Assembly (NCBI GenBank): GCA_026119855.1
Contig: JAOWBW010000365.1
Coordinates: 1,081,981-1,145,980 of the forward strand
Direction of reading: 5' to 3'
Source: Campanula takesimana
Taxonomy: Eukaryota > Streptophyta > Magnoliopsida > Asterales > Campanulaceae
Length of the DNA: 64,000 nucleotides
The position numbers and the translations under genes were made by a program. The notes under the pieces were generated by a model, which did no database searches, was not told the origin of the DNA, and worked only from the letters and a program-made list of their open reading frames with translations. This document shows positions 31,611 to 42,869 of the stretch, in pieces (positions within the stretch are counted from its first letter, which is position 1; each line of letters begins with the position of its first letter).

Positions 31611-31787
31611 TTATTCATAATATTATCTTGTAAATATTTAGTTAGTTTAGTTTATTTAAATTTTGAATTTCAAATGTTTGTATTAGTTACAAGATCATGT
31701 AAATCTTAGAGATAGCCTACATCTCCAGACTTGTATATAAATACATTATCATCAATAATAATATTTATCTTTTGCTCATTTCTTTCA
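31595..31787 (+). repeat. 3' LTR of copia element
   Basis: 193 bp, one substitution from the 5' LTR. It is preceded directly by the purine tract TTGCGGGAGCG. Confidence 0.95.
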
Positions 31788-31991
31788 TGAACTTCCAAAA
31801 TTAAAATTTATCCTGACTATTTTGTGAGGAGAATTTTTTTATGTATACTAGAACAATTCCAGATATGGTTCAGATTTTGAGTATGGCAGCCATGGAAGAC
31901 ATTTTCTTTGTATGTGACTTAATGTGGACTTTTTATATTTCTGATTCTTTTGGGTTATCTTTGGGGACTTTATTTAAAAAGAAAAGGGAAG

Positions 31992-32107
31992 TTTTTTTTT
32001 TTTTGACGGTGTCCACGCCAGAAGGAGGCGAGGAGAGGGATCGAACCCTAGCGCTCACCTAGGGTGAGGCTTGACTATACCACTGGGCCACTCCTTTGGG
32101 GACAGAA
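31992..32107 (-). mobile_element. tRNA-derived SINE (family 2)
   Basis: On the minus strand GTGGCCCAGTGGTATAG (A box) is followed by GGGTTCGATCCC (B box), then a short body and an A tail (T13 at 31992-32004). Direct repeats GAAAAGGGAAG (31981-31991) and GAGAAGGGAAG (32108-32118) flank it, 10 of 11 identical. A second copy lies at 48578-48690. Confidence 0.8.
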
Positions 32108-32425
32108 GAGAAGGGAAGGTTAACTAGAAGTTAGCTACATGGTAAGTGCAGGAAGAAATTTCATTAAATTAATTAGCAACTTTCTTTTAGAATAAATAAA
32201 TAAATTATATAGCAACTTCTTCGTATTTAACGGGAAGTTGTGTTTGTGTTCCCGGGGGAGAAGCATTTATCTTTCTTTTTCTTACTTATGAGAATGTCAA
32301 TATTATGATAATCATCAGTGGAATTGGTCACTCGACGCCTTGAGTTCATTGATTTTAGATAAATTTTGCATTAAATTATTGTTTTGACTTTATTGTAAAT
32401 TTGAATACTTTTAACCACAGTATAA

Positions 32426-32671
32426 TACTCCTTCCGTCCCACCCGAATTAAGATTTTGGGTTGGGCACGGGGATTAAGGAAAAAATGTTAGTGGAGTAGG
32501 TGTTGTGAGTATGAAAAGTAAAGCAGGAGAGAGAAAGTGGGATAGAGAATAATGAGTGAAAAGTTGTTGTGAGTGTGAATGTATAAAACATTTCCATTTT
32601 TGGGTTGTCCTAATTCGAATGGGACTTCCAAAATAGAAATTTGTCATAATTCGAGTGGGACGGAAGGAGTA
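32426..32671. mobile_element. Stowaway-like MITE
   Basis: Termini CTCCTTCCGTCCCACCCGAA and TTCGAGTGGGACGGAAGGAG are inverted and TA-flanked. The right arm (TAATTCGAAT...TAATTCGAGT) is duplicated. Confidence 0.8.
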
Positions 32672-32798
32672 TTTATTTATTAAATAATCTTGACCCTTTT
32701 TTTTTCGAGTTCATCATTGATAATCAAAGTCATTTGTAATTTATAATCATTGCACTTGAATTAAATCAAGTGAGACACTCAACTGACAGTCTAATTTT

Positions 32799-33081
32799 AT
32801 ACTCCCTCCGTCCCGTAACAATGCGGACAAAATGAGTTTTGCACGGGAATTAAGGGATGAATAGTAGTAGGTAGTTGTTGTGAGTGTGAAAAGTGAAATA
32901 TGGGAGAGAAAGTGGGGTAGGGAATAATAGGTTGATTGTTTTTGTGAGTCTAAAAGTAAGTAGGAGAGAGAATTAGTGGGATGAATAGTAAAGATTCTTT
33001 GCCATTATAAGAAAGTGTAACTTATCAATGAAACATCCAAAATGACAATTTGTCCACATAGTTATGGGATGGAGGGAGTAT
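32799..33081. mobile_element. Stowaway-like MITE
   Basis: Termini CTCCCTCCGTCCCGTAACAA and TTATGGGATGGAGGGAG with matching inner arms (ATGCGGACAAA and TTTGTCCACAT). Confidence 0.8.
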
Positions 33082-33526
33082 TGCGTATTGAATTTTGAAA
33101 GCTAAATAATTTTATCCACCAGATAAGTAACGATTAATACTAGGGGCACAAAAAAGTCACTAAATCTTAGGTGTAATGATTTTATTGATGTTTTTAATAG
33201 AGTATGGCAAGTCCATTATCGATGCAAACAATAAAATATCGTCACGTCATGTTGTGTGCAAGATTTTATGACCTTATTTTGTGTCCTTATAATTGCTCGA
33301 AAGATTTTTCTACATGTGGTTGAGAGGGGATATTATCCATGCAATAGTATAAAACAATCAGTACCATACAATATTTATTTGATTAATGTTCATACTATAC
33401 GCTTTGGTTCTTTCTTCTTAGTCATCATTTTTAAAGAGACTGATGGTGTCATGACAGACGTAATTGTTTCAATGACATTTTCTTCTCTCTTCATTTCATT
33501 TAGTTTCCCCCTAAATTGATAAACTT
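33082..33526. other. Intergenic, no recognised feature
   Basis: An 87-codon ORF at 33256-33519 begins in AT-rich DNA. It resembles no family I recognise and lacks coding-like composition. It is treated as chance. Confidence 0.4.
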
Positions 33527-33536
33527 TTCCTTCATC

Positions 33537-33649
33537 TTTTTTTTTTTTAAAAAATGGGTTTTTTATACAAATCTCCCTAACGGGATTCGAACTCGAGACC
33601 TCCGCATGGGAAGCTAATACCGGATACCGCTTGAGCTAGAGCTCTTTGG
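33537..33649 (-). mobile_element. tRNA-derived SINE (family 1), short copy
   Basis: On the minus strand CTAGCTCAAGCGGTATCC (A box) and GAGTTCGAATCCCGTTAGGG (B box) match the SINE at 4005-4191. Perfect 10 bp direct repeats TTCCTTCATC flank it (33527-33536 and 33650-33659). Confidence 0.8.
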
Positions 33650-33932
33650 TTCCTTCATCCCCTAATTATAACTCTAAAGTTTATATTCCCTTTTCGTCCC
33701 AAAATGATCTTTAAATTTTTTTAAAAGAATCTTTGAGTAATAATTTTAGGTTAATTCAGTGGTACTAATAACAATCTAAAAGTTGTTATTGACACATCAT
33801 CAACAAACTATCAATAACAAGTTTTAAATTTTTATTAGGATAATTAAATTAAACTAAAATATTGCTCAAAGTTCATTTATAATAACATTAAAAGAAGTGT
33901 GAAGATCGTCTTGAGACGACGACAGATAAAGT

Positions 33933-34246
33933 ATACTCCCTCCTTCCCACTAAAAGCTTCACCAATTACCCAAAAGGTTGTCCCGTTAGACGCTTCACCA
34001 TTTCCTAAAATGGAAAAAACATGGGGCCCACTTGTCATACCCACTCACTTCTTCCTCTCACATACATAAATTGTGGTCCCCACTTGTCATACACACTAAC
34101 TTTTCCCCCTCACACGTTTAAACTATGGGTCCCACTTGTCATACCCAATCACTTCTTCCCTCTCACAACCCATTTCCCACTCATCACTTTTCTTAATTCT
34201 TGTGCATCACTAAAAGGGTGAACCTTTTAATGGGACGGATGGAGTA
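33933..34246. mobile_element. Stowaway-like MITE
   Basis: Termini CTCCCTCCTTCCCACTAAAA and CCTTTTAATGGGACGGATGG. The phrase 'CCCACTTGTCATAC' is tandemly repeated four times inside with a spacing of about 60 bp, which produces a false 66-codon ORF. Confidence 0.75.
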
Positions 34247-34428
34247 TTATTATGCAGCGCCCTGTTAGGAAATCAATGAACCCCCTGATTCGGCTTGTGA
34301 TGCGCAAATTGTCCTTTCCTTTCATTAAGGAATCGGCCCCCCTTCAATAAAATTACACATCAATTATCTCCTAGTTCGTTGAATTAGTTTCTTAAATTTA
34401 TGATCGTCATTTTGACCACTACTCCGTA
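34247..34428. other. Short intergenic stretch
   Basis: Nothing recognised. Confidence 0.4.
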
Positions 34429-34612
34429 GCCGTGTTTTAAAAAGACGTCCATCTAGACCGCCTCTAAGCGCTAGGCGTTCATGAAACGCCTAAGCCCGCC
34501 TAGAATATTATAACTATTTCTTAATTCTCGGCACGCCTAAGTTCCGTCTAGACCCCACCTAGGCGCTAGTGCGGCGCCTAGCGACCGCCTAGCGCTTTTT
34601 AAAACCTTGCTC
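34429..34612. repeat. GC-rich fold-back element built from GCGCTAGGCG phrases
   Basis: The two ends are roughly inverted (GTGTTTTAAAAAGACG and, from the right, AAGGTTTTAAAAAGCG). The interior consists of repeated CGCCTA/TAGGCG phrases such as AAGCGCTAGGCG and ACCTAGGCGCTAG that can pair with each other. No coding potential. It is probably a short non-autonomous transposon, class not determined. Confidence 0.5.
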
Positions 34613-34819
34613 CATAGAACAAGAGATCACACAATTATAAAAGATTCGATCTAAACCGTTAGTGCGTTGGACTGATGTGGAGTCCATCTGACACGCGTTT
34701 AATTTCCTCACAATCCCTTTATCCAAATCAAGGATTGAGATTTTGGTTACTTAAGTTAAAATGTTCAATTTTCTCTATCCTCCTCCAAATCAAAGATTGT
34801 GAGTTACAACAACTATCCA

Positions 34820-35091
34820 CTACTACCTTTGTCCCTTTTTAATCTATAAAAATTACCCATTTGGTTGTCTCATTTTAGCTTACAAAATTCTAAAATGGAA
34901 ATGTTTTAATACTTTTAAAATGGTGGGACCCACTTGTCATGATCACAATAACTATCCACTAACTATTTTCTATCCCACTTTTTCTCTCTCACCCAACCAT
35001 CTACACTCACAACACATCACCTTTTTCACTTTTTCCTTAATTAATGTGCTCAACTCATCTTTTGTAAGTTAAAGAGGGACGGAATGAGTAT
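34820..35091. mobile_element. Stowaway-like MITE
   Basis: Termini CTACCTTTGTCCCTTTTTAA and TTAAAGAGGGACGGAATGAG with inverted inner arms (TCATTTTAGCTTACAAAA and TTTTGTAAGTT). Confidence 0.7.
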
Positions 35092-35362
35092 ATCATTGTT
35101 TCTCTCATTCTCAATCACAACACCAACTTCTTTTTTAATTTCCGCACATTCAATTTTAATAACCATATAAATTTGCTACATAGGGAAAGTAACAACATAC
35201 ACAAGTAGGGCAGTGAGATATACGTATAGCTAAGTAAATCTAACACAATATAGTACTCTTTAACCCCATGTCCACTACCAACAAAACATTCACATGAGTT
35301 ATCACCACTATATCCGGATAATAACAAAAAGACGAAAAAAAATGTCATTTCTAATAGCCCCC

Positions 35363-35394
<32 letters not shown>

Positions 35395-36608
35395 TGACAT
35401 TCTCGCTTATTTTTCAAGGAAATCATTATATCCTTTTAAACTGTTCATTAAGAACATTGTAGGGCTTTAGCAAGCAAAACAAATGGGTCAAACAAATCCA
35501 AGAATTACTATTGAAACAGTGAGTGAATCGAAATAAGAAGGCAAAAGGAAAAGACAAACAATAACTATATTATTATTATGAGAAAAGCATGGAATTGGAA
35601 CACTGTCGCTACATGAATAAGAACATGAACTGCTAGTACTTTTTGCTTGAGTTGTCTTATTACCACGTTTCAAAATAAATATTACAGTCTTAGCTCAATA
35701 CGTACAAGTTTATTTAGCTAACTCAATCGAACTTTAACAATAATTTTATAAAAATTTAAATAATCTTATGCAATTCTAAAAGTTGTTATTGTTTCACCGT
35801 TAGGAGTAGTATCAATAACATTATTACGAATTGTATAGAGATATCTAGATTTTCATAAAATTATAGTCAAAGTTTAATTAAGTTTTTCATAAGACTGACT
35901 CAAAAAAAATAAATGGGATAAATTTTCCGGGATAGAGGTACTATTATAAGACTGATAATACATACTTACATTAATTAGAGTTTCCTATCTTGGATTATAC
36001 AGAGCACATAACACCCTATCATTATTTTAAACACAAGATGATTGTTTGGTAGAGCATTGCTTTCATATGTATATGGACTGCAGAACACCAATAGCAAACT
36101 CACTTTTGTCAATTAATGTTTTAGTATAATATGTGTATAAACAACGAATTTTCTAGATAATAGTATATGATCTCACAACTAAAAAGTTCAATTTGGCATC
36201 AGACTTCAAGATATAATTATTATATTTGGTAAATCTTTATTCGTCTCTTAAGATGTCTTAGTGTCAATCACTATTGTAATAAGGCCATTTTCTTATTATT
36301 ACGGAGTATTATTTTAATCTTATTTTCTGTACAATGAGACGATTGTTTCACCAATACTATATTTGCATAAATAAATTAATTAATTAACTGATTGTTAAAG
36401 CCTCATTTATCTCATGTTAGTTTGGAAAAAAGAATTAATTAATTAATTATAAAAGTTGGATAATCTCACGCTTTAATAATACATTTTAAGGAGATGAGAG
36501 CTCAATTCTAATTAATACAAATCATCAGACTTTGGTAAATATCTTGTTTCAGAATGAAAAGGAAAAAAAAAAAAAAAAACTCCGGTAATTTTGGGTTCTC
36601 ACTGCTCT
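35092..36608. other. Intergenic; poly(C)/poly(T) tract, no gene seen
   Basis: A C11-T25 homopolymer junction at 35359-35395 lies in a spurious minus-strand ORF. Weak MITE-like phrases (AATTCTAAAAGTTGTTATTG, CGGGATAGAGGTACTA) lie around 35700-35945 but no complete element can be delimited. The rest is AT-rich. Confidence 0.45.
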
Positions 36609-36617
36609 TTATAGTAA

Positions 36618-37591
36618 GACAAAAACTTATGTAAGAACACTATGACCCGTCTCATGGATGAGACGGGTCATTTTTGACCCATAACCCGGCCCATTGAACC
36701 AGCTCCATGACCCAGGGGGCGACCCTGCCACATGGCAGCCTCTCATAGGCCCATTTTTTTTCCCTTTTTTTCGGTTTGTCAAAAGTAATAGTTACTATAA
36801 CTTAATGTAATGACTGTATACATATAAAGTAACCGTTTGTATACATAAAAATAATACATATATACAGAAAAGTAACAGTGTTTTTTTCTATGTTTTCTTC
36901 GTTTGCCAAAAGTAATATTTACTACAACTAAAATGTAACGAACGTGTTACTTATATGTAATAATGTTTATACATAATTGTAACACATATGTATAGAAAAA
37001 GTAATAATTCAACCATTTACATTTTTAGAGCTAAAAACACTTGATTAGTGTTACATGTAAAAGTATTACATTATCTATAGAAATATGTTATAATTTCTTT
37101 TATTAAAGTGTTACATTTACTTGTACAAACAATTACATTCATATATATGAGTTGTTACTTTTCAAATGTTACTTTCTTTTAAAAACTTAAATCAAAATAC
37201 ACAATATTTTACATTTTTGCAAAAGCATTATTACATTTCAGTATAAATGATAATTACATTTAGATATTGTTTGGGTTACATGTAATTATAGTTAGTATTA
37301 CATTTGAAAAAATGGGTAAAACGAGTTTTTGTTTTTGTAAAACAGGTATTACGTTTACTTATGAACAATGTTACTTTATATGTATACAGTCATCACATTA
37401 AGTTATGGTAACTATTACTCTTGGTAAACGACGAAAAAGCCGAAAAAATAATATAAAAACTCAAAAAAAAACCAAATTTTTTTTTTGGGACCTATGGGAG
37501 GCTGCCACGTGGCGGGTCATGCCCCATGAGTCATGGGTCGACCCGTCTCATACATGAGACGGATCCCCTTGTTCTCATGGAAAACCACCTC
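36618..37591. mobile_element. MULE-type element with long inverted arms
   Basis: Perfect 9 bp direct repeats TTATAGTAA flank it (36609-36617 and 37592-37600). The left end GACAAAAACTTATGTAAGAA matches the small MITE at 12793. Both ends carry GACCCGTCTCAT...ATGAGACGGGTC palindromes followed by inverted arms (CAGCCTCTCATAGG and CCTATGGGAGGCTG; then AGTAATAGTTACTATAACTT and its inverse). Arms extend over at least 200 bp. The middle is full of 'TGTAACA/TGTTACA' words. No transposase. Confidence 0.8.
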
Positions 37592-37700
37592 TTATAGTAA
37601 TAGGGGTGGATACGGGAATTGGGGTGTGCAAAATAAAAAATTGAGCTGACTCGAAAAACCATACTGAAAACTAAAAATCTGATTAAATCGACATATTTGG

Positions 37701-37702
<2 letters not shown>

Positions 37703-37738
<36 letters not shown>
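37703..37738. repeat. (TA)n microsatellite
   Basis: About 17 TA units just left of a MITE. It underlies a false ORF with an Ile-Tyr repeat. Confidence 0.9.
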
Positions 37739-37740
<2 letters not shown>

Positions 37741-37768
37741 AAATAAAAAAGTATCTTCTAGTTAAATT

Positions 37769-38019
37769 ATACTCCCTCCGTTCCTCTTGGTAAGTTGCAA
37801 CATGGAAGAGGAAGCACAAAAATTAAGAAAGGAGAACAATGAGTGGTTGGGAGGAAGAGAGAGAATGAGTGGAGAATAATGAGTGGTTGGGAGGAAGAGA
37901 GAGAATGAGTGGAAGATTATAAAAGTAATATAGAGTTTCCTTATTTGGCATTGTTGCAAATTAAGTGAAATGCTCAAAATGACAAATTGTTGCAACTTAC
38001 CTGGAGCAGAGGGAGTATA
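37769..38019. mobile_element. Stowaway-like MITE
   Basis: Termini CTCCCTCCGTTCCTCTTGGT and CTGGAGCAGAGGGAG; inner arms GTAAGTTGCAAC and GTTGCAACTTAC are inverse. A block of about 32 bp (GAGTGGTTGGGAGGAAGAGA) is duplicated in tandem at about 37841-37912. Confidence 0.75.
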
Positions 38020-38325
38020 GCTTTGGGGGAAATGAGAAAGATTTAGCCCCAACTACACTGTCACCAAAGCCGGACCACGTGACTCGCATGTGCTAGGAGA
38101 AATGACCAAAATGCTCTTGAAGAAATCATGTGAATGGCACATGAGTTCCATCCCGTAAAAAATTTGACGATTTTGTCAGTTTTGATAGTGGATTGCAAAA
38201 AAATTACAAACTCAGGTTACATATTTGCAGGATTTAACATTTGGGTGGTGTACTGCAACTATCTGTAAAACTTAAGTTACCAAATTGCAATTTGCCTTTT
38301 TTTTTCTTTCAACATATGTTAGGTA
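38020..38325. other. Intergenic, no recognised feature
   Basis: A mixture of AT-rich sequence with no gene or complete element. Confidence 0.4.
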
Positions 38326-38513
38326 CTACTCCCTCCGTTCTGAAATGATCTTCACAATTGACTATTCAAACTTTTTAAGGATATGATGAACACTTGCTTC
38401 ACTAGCCATGTTTTGTTTATGCACTTTTAAGCCCATATTGTAGAAATGAGAAGAGCTTTTTGGGACAATGAAAAATTACAAATGGGAAGATCATTTTGGG
38501 ACGGAGGGAGTAG
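38326..38513. mobile_element. Stowaway-like MITE
   Basis: Termini CTCCCTCCGTTCTGAAATGA and TCATTTTGGGACGGAGGGAG are inverted. It is one of the shortest complete copies (about 188 bp). Confidence 0.8.
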
Positions 38514-38999
38514 TTGGTAACTTTAGTGTACCTACCCCGTCTTTTTTAAATGAATGTTCAAAATTAATTTTAAGTGTAATTTTAAAAATGAATAAACTAC
38601 CAAAATGACTCGCGTACTAACAACTTTTTACATATTTACATGCGTACTAACGAAACAACCAATCTAACTTGTGTACTATAACCGAAATAACCAAAATAAC
38701 CAAAACCATTTAAAAAAATAATAAAATTTCATGAGCGTTAGTTTTCTAACAAATATTACTTTCATAATTTTCAAATTACTCCCATAACTATAAACCTTAA
38801 TGGAGGGGCTAAATAGAAAATTCTTATACCCAAATATAAAAACAAAAACCTAAATTAATCTATTTCACCTCTCGTTCCTCCTGCCGTTACCGACCACTCC
38901 ACCGGCCACCCACTCCTTCTCAAATTCTTCATTTCCTTCATCTTTTCGGGCAGTCCCCCACAGCCCCACCCCTGCCATATCGTCCTTCTCTCAATCATA

Positions 39000-39335
39000 C
39001 TCACAGACCTCAAAATCCACCGTTTCCTTCCTCTAGTCTGTCGGCCTCACTACTTCCGCCGCGCCGTCTCAATGTACCCCCAAATCATCACATCCCCTCT
39101 CCGCAACGTCATTTCTGTCATCACCTTCATTCTCTGCGAAGCCCACATCTCCACCCAATATCTCCGTCGCGTCATCCACCGCCGCCCCGGCCTCCTCGTC
39201 TGCAACGTCAAAACCCACCTCCGCCCTACCCTCTACTTCCTCCAGGGCACAATCGGATTCCGATTATCGGAATTGCCGACCCATCCCCTTCTCAGATTTG
39301 GTTCGTACACTTTCATCCCCTTCTCAGATTTGTAG
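39000..39335 (+). pseudogene. Captured mTERF-like gene fragment
   Basis: mTERF proteins act on organellar RNA/DNA through repeated helical motifs. The ORF from the ATG at 39072 reads MYPQIITSPLRNVISVITF and RRVIHRRPGLLVCNVKTHLR then PTLYFLQ, a helical-repeat pattern characteristic of plant mTERFs as I recognise them. Upstream codons in the same frame give FRRAVS, and a neighbouring frame gives KSTVSFL then a stop then SVGLTT, so a frameshift and a stop precede the ATG. Similarity ends at about 39255; a 31 bp tandem duplication (TTTCATCCCCTTCTCAGATT) follows. No transit peptide and no C-terminal repeats remain, so it is a fragment. Recognition is by eye without a search. Confidence 0.55.
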
Positions 39336-40174
39336 GTTTTCTGCAAATGGGTATAGGTGTTCGTCTATGTATATGCCTATGTGTGATTTTGAATGAAAAG
39401 ATTTTTCTTTTATTTGGTGTCATGGTGTTTGAACTTTGAATCTAATCTCAAAGTAAGATCTGAGTTTTGAAAGAGATGTAATTACATGGTTTTGGTGAAG
39501 TTTATGTTTGATTAGGATTTGATTTTGGTGATTTCATGGTGGTGTTGAGTTGGTAAAGATGGAGTTGATGGTGGGTGTTGGTTATACGATGGTGGTTGTT
39601 GTTGGTAAGCATTATTGACGGTGGTTGTGGACGGTGGTAAGACGGTGGGTGTTGGTGTTGTGAGGTGGTGATGTTTTTCTGCTTTCTTTCTTTTTTTTTT
39701 CTTTTTTTTTTTTTTTTTTTTTTTGTGGAAGGAGAGGTGGTGATGTTGAATCAACCAATAAAAATTGATTTTTGAAAAGGAAAAATATAATGGGTATTGA
39801 ACTTAGTTGAGCATAGTAGTATTTTTTTTAAACCATATTTAAATTTTATTTTTGTGAGAAATATTACATTTTTGATTATTTTTTAATATATTTTAAATTA
39901 TAGATTTTGGATTTAATTATTAAGAAGTAGAATAAATTTTTTATTATTTATTTATATATTTCTTGTTTCTTGAAAAAATATTACATACTAATTTTATTAT
40001 AAATTTCTGAATAAAAAAGTTAAAAATAATAATAATAAGATTTGTAGATAATTTTTTTAAAAAGGAAAAAATGTTTATAGTTATGGGGGCAATTTGAAAA
40101 TTATTATAGTATTTTTTTTTTAAAAACTAACTCTCATTTAATTTCATTAACATTTTAACGATTTTGGTTATTTT

Positions 40175-40850
40175 GTATGAGGCAGTCTCGCGTGCGGCGG
40201 CGCCGAGCCGAGCCATGGCCTTTTTTTTTTTTTTTTTGCCCCCACAACCTTTTTTCCTCCCACCAAAAGTAACACTTCTTATAACGAAATGTAACACTTT
40301 TGTTTTTCAAATGTAACACTTTTTTTTTCAAAATGTACCACAATTTTGATGCAATAGATTAAAGATAACATAAAAATTAACGACTAAATTAATGTAACAC
40401 TTTTTATAAAGGAATGTAACATTATTTTTTCAAATGTAACACTTTTTTTTTCAAATGTAACACTTTTTCCCCCCCAACATTAACATAAGATTGACAACTA
40501 AACTAATGTTACATTTTATAAAAAATGAATGTAACATTTTTTTTTCTCAATTGTAACAGTTTACATTTTTAAATGTAACATTATACATGAAATGTAACAA
40601 TTTTTTATTGAGAAAGTAACAATTGAAATGCAAACCCATTTTTTTTTTTTAATAAAAACTGTTGTTACATTTAACAGTAAAAAAGTGTTACTTTTTGAAG
40701 ATGAAAGTGTTACTTTTATCAGAACAGAGTGTTACATTTGAGCTGATAAGCAGATCAATTTTTTTGTGTTTTAAAAAGTATTTTTTTAAAAAAAAAAATC
40801 AAACCATATCATGACCTATGTAGTTTTATTCGTCTCGTCGAGACGAACAC
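40175..40850. mobile_element. Nested repeat related to the 36.6 kb MULE
   Basis: The left end GTATGAGGCAGTCTCGCGTG and the inverted right end ATTGTGTTCGTCTCGACGAG resemble the GAGACGG termini of the elements at 12793 and 36618. The inside is dominated by 'TGTAACA' words like the middle of 36618-37591. The flanks GGTTATTTT and GGTATTTTT could be a worn 9 bp duplication. Confidence 0.45.
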
Positions 40851-41218
40851 AATGGTATTTTTAAATTTTTTTTCTGAGTTGTAAATCTCAAGATATAGCA
40901 TTTTAAAGTATTTGGGTTTTTTTTTTAAAGGGACGTGTTGGGAGAGGGAGGGTTGGATCTGGACAGTCGGATGCAGCGCCCCAGCCAGCCGCGCGAAGCA
41001 GCGGAACCAAACACCCTTGCCGCACATGGTGCGGTGGATGTATGCGAGAATTTGTCATTTTGTATATAGTACGCAAGTTGGCTTGGTTGTTTCGTTAGTA
41101 CACACGTAAATATGTAAAAAAAAAATTGTTAGCACGCTTTTGGTAGTTTACTCTTTTAAAAATCTGTATTTTATACAATTAAATGAAAAATTCATAAAAA
41201 ATCTAAATTAGTGAAAAT

Positions 41219-41588
41219 TGTTATAAAACTAAAGAACCAATAGCATAATCTTAATAGATAATATTTTATTTCAAGACTATTATAGAGAGAGTGTACAAGA
41301 GAGAAAGATAAAAGTTAAGAACTTCTGAAGTATATTGAAATGAAAACTAGAGCCTACTATTTATAGGTGGAAATTGGCTTCCTCTATAAGCTTCCATAAG
41401 GATAAACACTATCCTTTAGTAAGGCTTCCTTAGTAAGCTTCTCTGAAGATATTTACCAAGCTTCCCTAGTAAGCTTCACTGAAGATATTTACAAAGCTTC
41501 CTTAGTAGCTTCGCGAAAGATAATCTTGCAAAGCTTCTCTTGTACACTCCTGGTTCAAAGGACATCCACATAATAATATATTATAACA
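41219..41588 (-). repeat. 3' LTR of rearranged copia
   Basis: On the plus strand TGTTATAAAACTAAAGAACC to AATATATTATAACA. It carries near-tandem 'AAGCTTCCTTAGTAAGCTTC' words (41420-41500). Confidence 0.85.
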
Positions 41589-42059
41589 CTCCCCCTTGGA
41601 TGTCCGCAGCTAAGTAGCATGCCTCATTAAAACCTTACTAGAGAAAAACCCCGTGGGATAAAAACTCTAGTGAAGGAAAAAGAGTACACGATTTTTTAGC
41701 TTCATGATGCTCCTCTTGAACAAAACATTACTCGCGATCTCTTAGTCGCCTACTCCTCCTTGGAGATTCCTATTGAATGGTAATTGTGCCGCACGTGTTG
41801 CCTCATTAAAAACCTTCCGAGCAAAAACCCTTTAGGAAAAATAATCTCGAAGGAAAAGAGTACAACTCACAATCTTTTCAATAAACGCTCATTGCCTCAT
41901 TAAAACCTTGGCGGGTAACAAAACCCGGTGGGAAAAATAACCCCGCCCGAAGGAAAAAGAGTACAATGAAATCTGAGTATCGTCTGGATACTCCCCCTGA
42001 AAACTACAAGGGTGGAAGCTCTAACAATCTGCGTAAGCCAATTGTTTTCATATACTTCT

Positions 42060-42840
42060 CAAAAGTGGCTTTAGGTAGTGACTTCGTGAATCAGTCGCCG
42101 CAGTTGTCTTGACTTCTGATCTGCTGGATCATTATCTGACAAAATATCAGAATCTAATAACTTCCATAACGTGAGAGTATGTTTTATCAAAGTCAATCCC
42201 AAGCCGTTGAGAGAAACCTTGTACCACAAGGCGAGCTTTATATCTCGTAATCTCATTTCTCTCATTCTTTTTTTTCTCGTAAATACCCATTTATATCTCA
42301 CGGTTATAACCCTAAGAGGTGTAGGAACTACTGGTCCAAACACTCCTCTTTTCTTTAAGGAATCGAACTTTGACTGGATTGCTTTCTCTCATTTAGGCCA
42401 ATCAATTCTTTGTTTACACTCATTTACGGAGCGAGGTTCAATATCATTACCACATATAAACTCAGTTGCTACTGTATAAGTAAATACATCGTTGATAATT
42501 GTTTCATCCCGATTACATATCTCATATATGCATGCATAACTAACTGATATTTCTTTATTCTCAGAAACGGATGTCAATGTCGAGGCGTCCCCCGACTTCG
42601 TTTTCCAAACGAATCCATAATCTGGAACAATATCATGACATAGATCAGATGAGATTCCAATTTTATTATCGGTAACAGGATTCAAATTTTGTGCACTCAC
42701 CCGTTTACGGGGATGCGAATCCTTAGAATCAATTGGCCTCCCTCTCTTCTGGGCAGGGGTATGTATTTCGTTAGGTGAGATCACTGGCCTTCCTGATAAT
42801 ACTCCTTCTGGGAGTTCTATCCTCGTAGGCACATTTGCAG
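42060..42840 (-). pseudogene. Second copy of integrase-RT linker and RT start
   Basis: In element sense this begins NVPTRIELPEGVLSGRPVIS, passes KRGRPIDSKDSHPRKR, continues with VNECKQRIDWPK and a stop, then FGPVVPTPLRVITVRYKWVF, the start of copia RT. Equivalent sequence is present at 43390-43900 in the same element. The two are clearly diverged, so this is not a recent tandem duplication. After the RT start the frame ends near 42070 and the catalytic RT and RNase H parts are missing. Confidence 0.7.
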
Positions 42841-42869
42841 CTTAACAACTATTGAAAGTTCTTCTAGAC

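Larger units (their letters stand above)
27047..31787 (+). mobile_element. Young Ty1/copia LTR retrotransposon
   Basis: 4.74 kb element flanked by the 5 bp duplication TGAAC (27042-27046 and 31788-31792). The LTRs are both 193 bp and differ at one position only (27134-27135 region, GTAGTAG versus GTATTAG). A primer site (TGGTAACCAGAGC) and purine tract (TTGCGGGAGCG) abut the LTRs. Domain order gag-protease-integrase-RT-RNase H is that of copia. Short LTRs and the gag type suggest the Ale/Retrofit lineage, which is inference. The coding region is broken by about six frame changes and one stop although the LTRs say the insertion is recent. Confidence 0.95.
38590..41153. mobile_element. Pack-MULE-like element
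   Basis: Flanked by a perfect 10 bp direct repeat TTTTAAAAAT (38580-38589 and 41154-41163). Terminal inverted repeats of about 95 bp: left starts GAATAAACTACCAAAATGAC, right read inversely starts GAGTAAACTACCAAAAGCGT, and similarity continues through TTTACATATTTAC and the ACTAACGAAACAACCAA block. The interior contains GC-rich, exon-like sequence similar to a plant mTERF gene (39000-39335), a GT-rich stretch (39530-39690), and a nested repeat full of 'AAATGTAACACTTTTT' words (about 40175-40850). Capture of host gene pieces is the definition of a Pack-MULE. Confidence 0.75.
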
